In this document: positions 55,137 to 62,789 of the stretch, in pieces
How positions within the stretch are numbered: the first letter of the stretch is position 1
Layout: every line of letters starts with the position of its first letter
NCBI GenBank assembly: GCA_965207805.1
Contig: OZ242312.1
Span: 1,364,001 to 1,428,000 of the forward strand
DNA: 64,000 nt
From: Palauibacter sp965207805
GTDB taxonomy: Bacteria > Gemmatimonadota > Gemmatimonadetes > Palauibacterales > Palauibacteraceae
Reading direction: 5' to 3'
The notes under the pieces: model-generated
What the model saw: only the letters and a program-made list of their open reading frames with translations
Told to the model about the DNA's origin: nothing
Databases searched by the model: none
Made by a program: the position numbers and the translations under genes

Positions 55137-56701
55137 CCGGCCCCGCGCTCTTCCACCCGTCTGCGGAGCGGTCGGATCGGGTCGCCGTGCTCTCGGGTGG
55201 CGCGGGCCGCACGTACGGCGAACTCGAAGCGCAATCGCGGCTGCGGGCCCGACATCTCCTTGCCGAAGCCGATGCCGCCGACCTGGACGGGGCCCGGGTC
55301 GGTTTCCTCATCGAGCCGGGATTCGAATACGTCGTCACGCAGTGGGCCATCTGGCGCGCCGGCGGGATCGCCGTCCCCCTCTGCCCGGACCATCCAGCGC
55401 CCGAGATCGAATACGTGATCGACGACGCGGACTGCGCCGCGCTCATCGGGGCCGGAGAGACGGGACGTCGGGTCGAGGGTCCGGCGCGGGAGCGCGGCAT
55501 CCCGTTTCACGACGCAGCCGGCGCGACAGAGGGCCCCTCGGCGTCCGACGCGCCCGACTCCGATTCGCTGCCCTCGGTCCGGACGGATCGACCCGCGATG
55601 ATCCTCTATACCAGCGGCACGACGGGACGCCCCAAGGGGGTCGTGACGACGCACGGCCAGATCGAGGCGCACATCCGGTCGCTGCTCGACGCGTGGAGGT
55701 GGGAGCGCGACGACCGCATCCTCCACGTCCTCCCCCTGCACCACACGCACGGGATCGTCAACGCGCTCTGCTGTCCGCTCTACGCGGGGGCCACGGTGGA
55801 GTTCGGCGGGCCGTTCGATCCGGCGGGCACCTGGGAGCGGCTCGCCTCAGGCGACATCAGCGTGTTCATGGCCGTGCCGACGATCTACGCCAAGCTCCTG
55901 CGCGCCTGGGATGCCGCCGATGGCTCGACGCGCCGGCGATGGTCGCGGGGCGCCGGCGCGCTCCGGCTGATGGTGTCGGGGTCGGCGGCCCTCCCGGTGC
56001 GCACGTTCGAGCGCTGGGAGGAGATCACCGGGCACCGCCTCCTCGAGCGCTACGGCATGACGGAGATCGGCATGGGGCTGTCGAATCCGTACGACGGCGA
56101 GCGGCGACCGGGCACCGTGGGCCAGCCCCTCCCCGGCGTCGGCCTGCGTCTCGTCCGCCCGGCCACGGGGCGCGTGCTCGCGGAGGGCACGGAAGCCTTG
56201 GAACCGGGCGAATCGGGCGAGATCCTGATCCGCGGCCCCATGGTGTTCTCCGAATACTGGCGGCGCCCCGAAGAGACGGCGGCCGCCTTCGTCGACGGAT
56301 GGTTCCGGACCGGAGATGAGGCGGTCCTTGAGGACGGCTACTACCGCCTTTTGGGGCGCCGCTCCGTCGACATCCTCAAGAGCGGCGGCTACAAGATCTC
56401 GGCGGTCGAGATCGAGGAACTGCTGCGCACGCACCCGGCGGTGAGGGACTGCGCCGTCGTCGGCATCCCGGACGAGGACTGGGGCGAGCGGATCGCCGCC
56501 GCGGTCGTCCCCGAGTCCGCCACGGCGTCGCAATCGGACTCGCTCCCCGAGCGGCTGGATCCGTGGGTCCGGGAGCGGCTCGCGCGCTACAAAGTGCCCC
56601 GCGCCTGGCTCTGCGTCGGAGACCTGCCGCGGAACGCGATGGGCAAGGTTCGGAAACCGGCCGTGCAGGCGCTCTTCGACGCCCCGCCCCCACCGTTGTG
56701 A
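55133..56701 (+). CDS. AMP-forming acyl-CoA synthetase, malonyl-CoA synthetase-like
   Basis: A 522-residue adenylate-forming enzyme with the P-loop MILYTSGTTGRPKGVVTTH near residues 155-173, and A5/A8 motifs LLERYGMTEIGMGLSNPY and DGYYRLLGRRSVDILKSGGYKIS. The conserved C-terminal lysine is in LPRNAMGKVRKPAV. The KSGGYKIS segment and RTHPAVRDCAVVGIPDEDWGER (quoted in part) are closest to malonyl-CoA synthetases (MatB) in my reading. The substrate is likely a small dicarboxylic or related acid. TTG 55133 overlaps the FAD-subunit stop; the coupling ties it to the Mo-hydroxylase. Confidence 0.88.
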   Translation: MTGPALFHPSAERSDRVAVLSGGAGRTYGELEAQSRLRARHLLAEADAADLDGARVGFLIEPGFEYVVTQWAIWRAGGIAVPLCPDHPAPEIEYVIDDADCAALIGAGETGRRVEGPARERGIPFHDAAGATEGPSASDAPDSDSLPSVRTDRPAMILYTSGTTGRPKGVVTTHGQIEAHIRSLLDAWRWERDDRILHVLPLHHTHGIVNALCCPLYAGATVEFGGPFDPAGTWERLASGDISVFMAVPTIYAKLLRAWDAADGSTRRRWSRGAGALRLMVSGSAALPVRTFERWEEITGHRLLERYGMTEIGMGLSNPYDGERRPGTVGQPLPGVGLRLVRPATGRVLAEGTEALEPGESGEILIRGPMVFSEYWRRPEETAAAFVDGWFRTGDEAVLEDGYYRLLGRRSVDILKSGGYKISAVEIEELLRTHPAVRDCAVVGIPDEDWGERIAAAVVPESATASQSDSLPERLDPWVRERLARYKVPRAWLCVGDLPRNAMGKVRKPAVQALFDAPPPPL

Positions 56702-56814
56702 CCCCGGCAGCCACGGGCTGCCAGCCCCGGCATTGCGTTCCCCGACCGGATGGGGGAGCGTACGGCCGTTGATCCTCGCCGCTTCAACCTCGAACCGAGT
56801 GGAGCCGATCGCTC

Positions 56815-57603
56815 ATGAAACTCTACGATCTCTCGCAGCCCCTCAATCAGGACTGCTTCTTCTGGCCGTACTATCCCCCGTTCGAGGTCAAGTACATCAA
56901 GCGCAAGGTCGAACACGGCGTGAACGCGCAGTACATCCAGACCTCGAACCACATGGGCACGCACCTCGACGCGCCGCGCCACTTCGTGACGAACGGGATG
57001 ACGATCGACGAGATCCCTCTGGAGTGGCTGTACGGCGACGGCGTCATCGTCGACCTGCGCGACGAGATGGGCGATCTCGCCGTGTACACGCCCGAGATGA
57101 TCGAATCGCGGGTGGAGATCCGCGATGGAGACCTCCTGATCCTGCACACCGGCTGGGAGCGCTTCGCGCAGTTCGGCGCCGACGCGAACGAGGAGCGCTA
57201 CGTCCATACGCACCCCGGCGCGCACCCGGACATGGTGCAGTGGCTCATCGACCGGAAGATCAAGGTCTGGGGCGTGGATGTGATCTCAACGGATCATCCC
57301 ATGAACCTCCCCATCGGGAGATTCCTCGGGAAGGGCACGTTCGGACACTGCGACCGCGTGCGGGCGATGGCGGAAAAGGTGTTCGGCGGGGCCGCGGCCG
57401 TGGAGGAACTGTTTCCCGAGGAGCACTATCAGCTCACGCACAATGCGCTCTTTCCGCACAACTGCATGCACATAGAGAACCTCGGCGGACGGATCGCCGC
57501 TCCGGAACTGCAGAACCGGCGGCTCACCATCGGGTGCTTCCCGTGGAAGTTCAAGGGAGGAGAAGCCGCTTTCTGCCGCGTGGTGGCATTCCTCGAGGAA
57601 TAG
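56815..57603 (+). CDS. Cyclase family protein (kynurenine formamidase-like)
   Basis: A 262-residue member of the cyclase/KynB superfamily. The metal-binding motif HxGTHxDxPxH is intact as HMGTHLDAPRHF (H46, H50, D52, H56). C-terminal patches PHNCMHIENLGGRI and FPWKFKGGEAAFCRVVAFLEE fit the family. It probably hydrolyses a formamide, lactam or similar bond; the substrate is unclear. Start ATG 56815; an intergenic 113 bases separates it from the ligase gene. It is part of the catabolic neighbourhood. Confidence 0.9.
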   Translation: MKLYDLSQPLNQDCFFWPYYPPFEVKYIKRKVEHGVNAQYIQTSNHMGTHLDAPRHFVTNGMTIDEIPLEWLYGDGVIVDLRDEMGDLAVYTPEMIESRVEIRDGDLLILHTGWERFAQFGADANEERYVHTHPGAHPDMVQWLIDRKIKVWGVDVISTDHPMNLPIGRFLGKGTFGHCDRVRAMAEKVFGGAAAVEELFPEEHYQLTHNALFPHNCMHIENLGGRIAAPELQNRRLTIGCFPWKFKGGEAAFCRVVAFLEE

Positions 57604-57666
57604 TCGGAAATGGACGGTCGGGCGGACATGAACGCCCGGGGAAGTCTTCAGACGGAGAGGTGGAAC

Positions 57667-58827
57667 ATGACGATCGCCAACCGTGCGCGGACGAACGCAT
57701 TGCCGCTGCTGTCGCTCCTTCTGTCGTTCGGTTTCCTGCCGCAGGCCGCGGCTCCGCTCGAGGCGCAGAGCCTCTCGTGGGAGGGACTGCTCGACTACAT
57801 GGAGCAGATCCGCAACGACAACGACCTTCCCGGGCTGTCCGTCGCAGTGGCGGTGGACGGGGAGATCGTCTTCTCCGAGGGGGTGGGCGTCGCCGAACTG
57901 GACAACCGCACGCCGGCAACGGGCCGGACCGTCCACAACGTGGGATCGGTGTCGAAGGTGCTGGCCGTGGTCGGTCTCATGCAGCTCGTCGAGCAGGGGA
58001 AGGTGGATCTGGACGCGACGCTCCAGACCTACATGCCCTGGTATCCGGAGCGGGAGTTCCCGATCACGGTGCGCCACATCCTCACGCACACCTCCGGCAT
58101 CCGGCACTACGACGGCGTCGAGTTCGGCCCCCACGACCTGCTCAGCCTGCGGCACTACGACACCTTCGAGGAAGCGACGGAGCTGTGGCGCGATGACCCC
58201 CTCGCCTACGACACGGACTCCGGGTGGATGTACTCCTCGCACGCGCACAACCTCCAGCACGGGATCGTCGAGGCGGCGTCGGGGATGGACTACGAGGAAT
58301 ACCTCAAGCGCTACGTGTGGGAGCCGGCCGGGATGTTCGCCACCCAGTTCGACGTCCCGTCGCGGGTGGTGCAGAACCGCGGCCGCGGCTACGTGCGGGG
58401 CGAGTCCGGGCGCTTCATCAACGCCCCGCCGGAGGACCCGAGCTACAAGTACGCCGGCGGCGGCATCATCTCGAACGTGGAAGACCTCGTCCGCTTCGCG
58501 GTCGCGATCAACGACGGGCGCCTGCTCGCGCCGGAGACAGTGGCCGAGATGCACCGGCCGCAACTGGAGCCGGGGATTCGGGAGATCGATCCGTCGTCGC
58601 CGGACGGACTCGGCGATCCGATCGCGCATGAACAGGCGCTGGCGTGGTTCATCCGAACGGATCCGAAGGGACGTCGCTATCCGAGCCACACGGGCACGGT
58701 GAAGGGCACTCGGTCCTTCCTCGCGAACTTCAACGACTACGGCGTAGTCGTCGCGCTCCAGACGAACGCGCTCCCCTTCGATTCCGCCCGGTACGGGGAG
58801 GCGATCGCCCAGATGTTCCTGCCTTAG
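57667..58827 (+). CDS. Serine hydrolase, class C beta-lactamase fold
   Basis: A 386-residue exported hydrolase. The signal peptide is in residues 8-33 (LPLLSLLLSFGFLPQAAA, LEAQ). The active-site SxxK is S94-V-S-K97 in VGSVSKVLAV, followed by a YSS block at 189-191 (WMYSSHAHNLQHG) and the HTG motif in YPSHTGTVKGTRSF. This group includes D-alanyl peptidases and esterases. The start ATG 57667 has AGGTGG six bases upstream; the frame is open to 57610. It follows the cyclase by 63 bases. Confidence 0.9.
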   Translation: MTIANRARTNALPLLSLLLSFGFLPQAAAPLEAQSLSWEGLLDYMEQIRNDNDLPGLSVAVAVDGEIVFSEGVGVAELDNRTPATGRTVHNVGSVSKVLAVVGLMQLVEQGKVDLDATLQTYMPWYPEREFPITVRHILTHTSGIRHYDGVEFGPHDLLSLRHYDTFEEATELWRDDPLAYDTDSGWMYSSHAHNLQHGIVEAASGMDYEEYLKRYVWEPAGMFATQFDVPSRVVQNRGRGYVRGESGRFINAPPEDPSYKYAGGGIISNVEDLVRFAVAINDGRLLAPETVAEMHRPQLEPGIREIDPSSPDGLGDPIAHEQALAWFIRTDPKGRRYPSHTGTVKGTRSFLANFNDYGVVVALQTNALPFDSARYGEAIAQMFLP

Positions 58828-58856
58828 CAGCCCGTGACCGGGGAGATTCGTCCGCC

Positions 58857-60266
58857 GTGACGGAACACCGCGATCCGGCGCTGCTCCCCGCGCGGGAACA
58901 GGCCCGACGCATCCGCGCAGGCACGCTCGGCGCGGCCGACCTGCTCCGCGCCTGCCTGACCCGCGTCGAACGGCACAACGGGGAACTCAACGCGGTCGTC
59001 ACCCTCAACCCCGCCGCGGAGGCGGAGGCGGCCGCGGTCGACGCGGCCCTCGCGGACGGCGAGAATCCGGGACCCCTCGCGGGGCTCGTTGTCGGCATCA
59101 AGGACGTGACCGAGACGGCGGACCTCCGCACGACGTACGGCTCGCCGCTGTTCGCGGACCACGTGCCCGAGGAGGATGCGCTCGTCGTGCGCCGCCTGCG
59201 CGAGGCGGGCGCCGTGATCCTCGGAAAGACGAATACGCCGGAGTTCGCGGCGGGTGGAAACACCTGGAACGAAGTGTTCGGCGTGACTCGGAATCCGTGG
59301 AATCCCGCCCTCAGCGCGGGGGGATCCACGGGAGGCGGAGCCGTCGCTCTCGCGACGGGAATGATCTCGCTCGCGCAGGGCACCGACCTCGGAGGATCGC
59401 TGCGGATCCCGGCCTCGTTCTGCGGTATCGCCGGGCTGCGCCCCACGCCGGGGCTCGTCCCGACGGTGCCGGCGGCCTACCTGTGGGATGACCTGCAGTC
59501 GACCGGCCTGATGGCACGGGACCCCGAAGACGTCGCCTTCGGGCTCCGCGCGATCTCGGGACCCGATCCGGCCTCGCCGGTCTGCGCTCCCGAGCCGCTC
59601 TGGCCGGAACCCGGCACCGCCGATCTAGCCGGAGGCCGCTGGGCGTACTGCGGCGACATCGCGCGCATCGGAATCGACAGTGGCGTGGAGGCGGCATGCC
59701 GCGAGGCGCTGGCGTCGCTTCGGTCGGCGGGCGCACAGGTCGACGAGGTGGATCTCGACCTCTCCTACGCGTGGCACGCGTTTCTCGTCCTCCGCGGGCA
59801 CTGGTTCGTGTCCCATTTCGAGGCCGAACTTCACCGGCTTGACGCCTTCGGACCCAACGTGTCGGCCAACCTCCGTTCGGGACTGGCGCTGACCCCGGCC
59901 AAGATCGGGGGGGCCCAGAACGTGCGCCGCCGGGTGAGGGAAGAGCTTCTGGCCCTCCTCGACCGGTACGACGTGCTGCTCACGCCGTGCATGGCGATCC
60001 CGCCCTTCCCGGCGGAGCAGAACTATCCGGATACGGTCGGGGGGCGGCCGATGGACACGTACGTGGACTGGATCGCGCCGACCTTCCTGCTCTCGATGCC
60101 CGGTCTCCCCGTCGCCTGCGTCCCGGCGGGCCTGGATGCCGCGGGGCTGCCGGTCGGGTTGCAGGTCGTCGGGCCTCCGCGCGGCGAGGGTCAGGCGCTC
60201 GCCGTGGCGTCGGCCATCCGGGAGGCGCGGCCCATCGGCCTCCCGCCCGTGGTGGCCGACGACTGA
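58857..60266 (+). CDS. Amidase (amidase signature family)
   Basis: A 469-residue amidase with the Ser-cisSer-Lys triad. K82 is in GLVVGIKDVTETADL, S157 in LSAGGSTGGGAVALATGM, and S181 in GTDLGGSLRIPASFCG. The substrate-lining region includes VLLTPCMAIPPFPAEQNYPD and PGLPVACVPAGLDAAGLPVG. Hydrolysis of an amide is predicted, substrate unknown. The start is GTG 58857, 29 bases after the serine hydrolase stop, suggesting one transcript. Confidence 0.93.
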   Translation: MTEHRDPALLPAREQARRIRAGTLGAADLLRACLTRVERHNGELNAVVTLNPAAEAEAAAVDAALADGENPGPLAGLVVGIKDVTETADLRTTYGSPLFADHVPEEDALVVRRLREAGAVILGKTNTPEFAAGGNTWNEVFGVTRNPWNPALSAGGSTGGGAVALATGMISLAQGTDLGGSLRIPASFCGIAGLRPTPGLVPTVPAAYLWDDLQSTGLMARDPEDVAFGLRAISGPDPASPVCAPEPLWPEPGTADLAGGRWAYCGDIARIGIDSGVEAACREALASLRSAGAQVDEVDLDLSYAWHAFLVLRGHWFVSHFEAELHRLDAFGPNVSANLRSGLALTPAKIGGAQNVRRRVREELLALLDRYDVLLTPCMAIPPFPAEQNYPDTVGGRPMDTYVDWIAPTFLLSMPGLPVACVPAGLDAAGLPVGLQVVGPPRGEGQALAVASAIREARPIGLPPVVADD

Positions 60267-60331
60267 CACCACACTAGATTCCCGCGGTCGCGGCTGCCGC
60301 CAACCATTACCTGCACCCCCGAGAGCCGATC

Positions 60332-61549
60332 ATGATGATATCAAAGGACCGCGCCGTTTCGGAGTTGCCCGGCGAGGGACTCGACGCCTGCGTCCGTTTC
60401 CTTCAGCGCCTCATCCGCACGCAGTCGATGCCCGGCGAAGAAGGCGAACTGGCGATGCTCGTCGCCGCCGAGATGCGCGCGCTCGCCTACGACGAGGTCG
60501 AGCATGACGCGGCGGGCAACGTCATCGGTCTCCTCCGGGGAACCGGCGACGCCCCCTCGGTGATGTTCAACACCCACCTCGACCATGTGGACGCCGGAGA
60601 TCCGGCCGACTGGCCCCACGACCCCTACGGCGGCGAGATACACGACGGCCTGCTGTGGGGGCGGGGCGCGATCGACATCAAGGGCCCGCTGGCGGCGCAG
60701 GTGCACGGCATCGCCCGCCTCATCGCCGCCGGGCAGCGCCCTCCCGGCGACGTCTATGTGACGAGCACGGTCCAGGAGGAGGTCGGAGGACTCGGCGCCC
60801 GCTACATGGCTGAAACGCTGCGGCCCGACCTGGTTCTGATCGGCGAGCCCAGCCGGAACGAGGTCCGCCGCGGGCACCGCGGGCGGATCGAACTCCGCGT
60901 TCAGGTGCGGGGGAAGATGGCTCACGCCTCGATGACCGACATCGGTCGCAACCCGCTGACCGTGCTCGGCCGGTTCCTCGCGGCGCTGGAAGACGTCGAC
61001 CTCGCGCATGATCCCGATCTGGGCACCTGCTCGATCGCCCCGACACTCATCGGCACGGACCAGAGCAGCGGCAACGTCATCCCCGGCCTGGCGGAAGTCA
61101 CGCTCGACTGCCGCACCGTGACCGGGCAGGACGCGGCCTCGCTGCAGGAACAACTCCTGCCGGTATTGCGCGCGTGCGAGATCGAGGGATCGAGCAGCGA
61201 CATCTTGATCCCGCAGCACGAGCGTTCGAGCTACGCGGGATACGAGATGACGTATCCGGCCGACAACCCGGCCCTTTCGCTACCCGCCGACCATGATGCG
61301 GTCCGGACGGCGGTCGAGGTCCTGGCCGGCCCGCTCGGGGCCGAGCCGCCGGTCGACATATGGGACTTCGCGACCGATGGCGGACACTTCGGGCTCGCGG
61401 GTATGACCGTGGTCGGCTTCGGGCCCGGAGACGACCGGCTGGCCCACACCGTCAACGAGCATATCGTGATCGACGAACTGGCGACGGGCATCCGCGGCAA
61501 CGCGGCCCTCGCGTTCCGCTGGCCGGCCCAGTACGCAAGTGCGGCCTGA
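60332..61549 (+). CDS. M20 family amidohydrolase/deacylase (YgeY/ArgE-like)
   Basis: A 405-residue dizinc hydrolase. Motifs are FNTHLDHVDAG (H82, D84), LLWGRGAIDIKGPLAAQ (D115), STVQEEVGGLG (E149, E150) and LIGEPSRNEVRRGHRGRIEL. The C-terminal metal ligand is in FGPGDDRLAHTVNEHI. The insertion domain carries KMAHASMTDIGRNPLTVL. The closest named relatives by motif are YgeY/ArgE/DapE-type deacylases. The substrate is unknown. It differs clearly from the M20 enzyme at 42497. ATG 60332 lies 65 bases after the amidase gene. Confidence 0.9.
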   Translation: MMISKDRAVSELPGEGLDACVRFLQRLIRTQSMPGEEGELAMLVAAEMRALAYDEVEHDAAGNVIGLLRGTGDAPSVMFNTHLDHVDAGDPADWPHDPYGGEIHDGLLWGRGAIDIKGPLAAQVHGIARLIAAGQRPPGDVYVTSTVQEEVGGLGARYMAETLRPDLVLIGEPSRNEVRRGHRGRIELRVQVRGKMAHASMTDIGRNPLTVLGRFLAALEDVDLAHDPDLGTCSIAPTLIGTDQSSGNVIPGLAEVTLDCRTVTGQDAASLQEQLLPVLRACEIEGSSSDILIPQHERSSYAGYEMTYPADNPALSLPADHDAVRTAVEVLAGPLGAEPPVDIWDFATDGGHFGLAGMTVVGFGPGDDRLAHTVNEHIVIDELATGIRGNAALAFRWPAQYASAA

Positions 61550-61640
61550 TGCTGATGCGCCGCCGAAGAATCCCGGCGCCAACGGTTTGTGACCCGCGGT
61601 CCGCCGGGGGCGTCTGGTATCCGGGTACACGCGAGTCAAC

Positions 61641-61650
61641 CAGGAGGAGG
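61641..61650 (+). promoter_or_regulatory. Ribosome site of the Plug-like protein
   Basis: CAGGAGGAGG six bases before ATG 61657. It fixes the start although the frame is open upstream. Confidence 0.7.
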
Positions 61651-61656
61651 TCTGGA

Positions 61657-62733
61657 ATGAAGCGGCGGACAGTTGCGGGTGCGGCATTGGGGCGACGGGC
61701 TCTCACGGCTTCGGCGGCGTTCGTGGCGCTTTATGGCGTGTCGGGCGCCGGAGCGTTGGCGGCTCAGGAGTCGCACGCGTGTGAGGATCGCGCCGGGCTC
61801 CGCGTCGAAGTGCTGGACGCGACGGGAATGGTGCGGGTGAGCGGAGCCGACGTGCGGATTCGCTGGACCGATGTCGTCCGTAGTCCCGTGCACAAAGGCG
61901 CGGGCGATGACGGCCGCCTGACGTTTTGCGCTCCGAGGGATGCCACGAAGGCGACGGTGTGGGCGGAGACCCGGGACGGGTCGAGCGAGCAGGCGTCCGT
62001 CGCGCTGATCCCCGGCGAGACGAGCGCCGTCGAACTCCGCATTCTGGGGGAGGACCATCCGGGGCGCCTTGAAGGGCGGGTGTTCGACGCCGTAACGAAA
62101 GACCCGATCACCACCGCTGCCGTGACCGTGGCCGGTCGCCCTGCCGCCGTCGAGACCGATCGCTGGGGACGGTACATCCTCACCGGCGTCCCCGCGGGAG
62201 CAAAGGAATTCCAGGTCCGCCGCATGGGGTACGAACCCCTCGACTACTTCGTCACCGTCAAACCGGGACTCACCACGCAGGTGGACATTGGCCTCGTGCC
62301 CGATCCGGTCGAGATGGAGCCCCTCGTGGCAACGACGGTCCGATCGCGGACGCTCGAGAGCAAGGGGTTCTACGAGCGGCAATACTGGGGTGAGATGCTC
62401 GGTGTCGGTGAATTCCTTACGCCGGAATACCTGGAACGGTGGCGTCCGATGCGCATGCGCCAGCTGCTCGAGCAGCACACGATGCTGCGTCCGCGACTCG
62501 TAAGCGCGGGCCGGACACGCGGGCCCCTCGGTGAATGCCTCCAAGTGTATCTCGACAACATCAACGTGGGGAATCTCGACGACGGGTACGGGAGCGATTT
62601 CGCACTCAACTCGGTCGTGCTGCCCAGTGAACTCGCCGGCGTCGAAGTGTACCGGGCCTCCACGTCACTCCCGGACGGCCTGATGCGATTCGGAGTCGGG
62701 CGGTGCGCCCTCGTCCTGCTCTGGACGAGGTAG
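61657..62733 (+). CDS. Exported carboxypeptidase-regulatory plus barrel-less Plug protein
   Basis: A 358-residue exported protein. The signal peptide runs over residues 1-36 (ALTASAAFVALYGVSGAGAL, AAQE). Residues 40-120 are a beta-sandwich and 130-205 a carboxypeptidase-regulatory domain (GRLEGRVFDAVTKDPITTAA, RWGRYILTGVPAGAKEFQVR). Residues 230-358 resemble a TonB receptor Plug (SKGFYERQYWGEM, LPSELAGVEVYRASTSLPDG) and end in CALVLLWTR without any beta-barrel. I infer an outer-membrane-associated binding protein. The start is fixed by a strong ribosome site. It faces the symporter gene across hairpins. Confidence 0.8.
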   Translation: MKRRTVAGAALGRRALTASAAFVALYGVSGAGALAAQESHACEDRAGLRVEVLDATGMVRVSGADVRIRWTDVVRSPVHKGAGDDGRLTFCAPRDATKATVWAETRDGSSEQASVALIPGETSAVELRILGEDHPGRLEGRVFDAVTKDPITTAAVTVAGRPAAVETDRWGRYILTGVPAGAKEFQVRRMGYEPLDYFVTVKPGLTTQVDIGLVPDPVEMEPLVATTVRSRTLESKGFYERQYWGEMLGVGEFLTPEYLERWRPMRMRQLLEQHTMLRPRLVSAGRTRGPLGECLQVYLDNINVGNLDDGYGSDFALNSVVLPSELAGVEVYRASTSLPDGLMRFGVGRCALVLLWTR

Positions 62734-62752
62734 CTGCCGGGACGAACCGCCG

Positions 62753-62789
62753 GCAGTCCGTGGCAAGCGCCCTGCTCGCCACGGACTGC
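62753..62789. terminator. 12-bp stem-loop between convergent genes
   Basis: GCAGTCCGTGGC pairs exactly with GCCACGGACTGC around a 13-base loop, 20 bases after the Plug-like gene and touching the symporter stop. A competing 7-bp arm pair (CTGCCGG at 62734-62740 with CCGGCAG at 62750-62756) overlaps its left arm. No clear U-tract. Likely a shared terminator. Confidence 0.6.
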
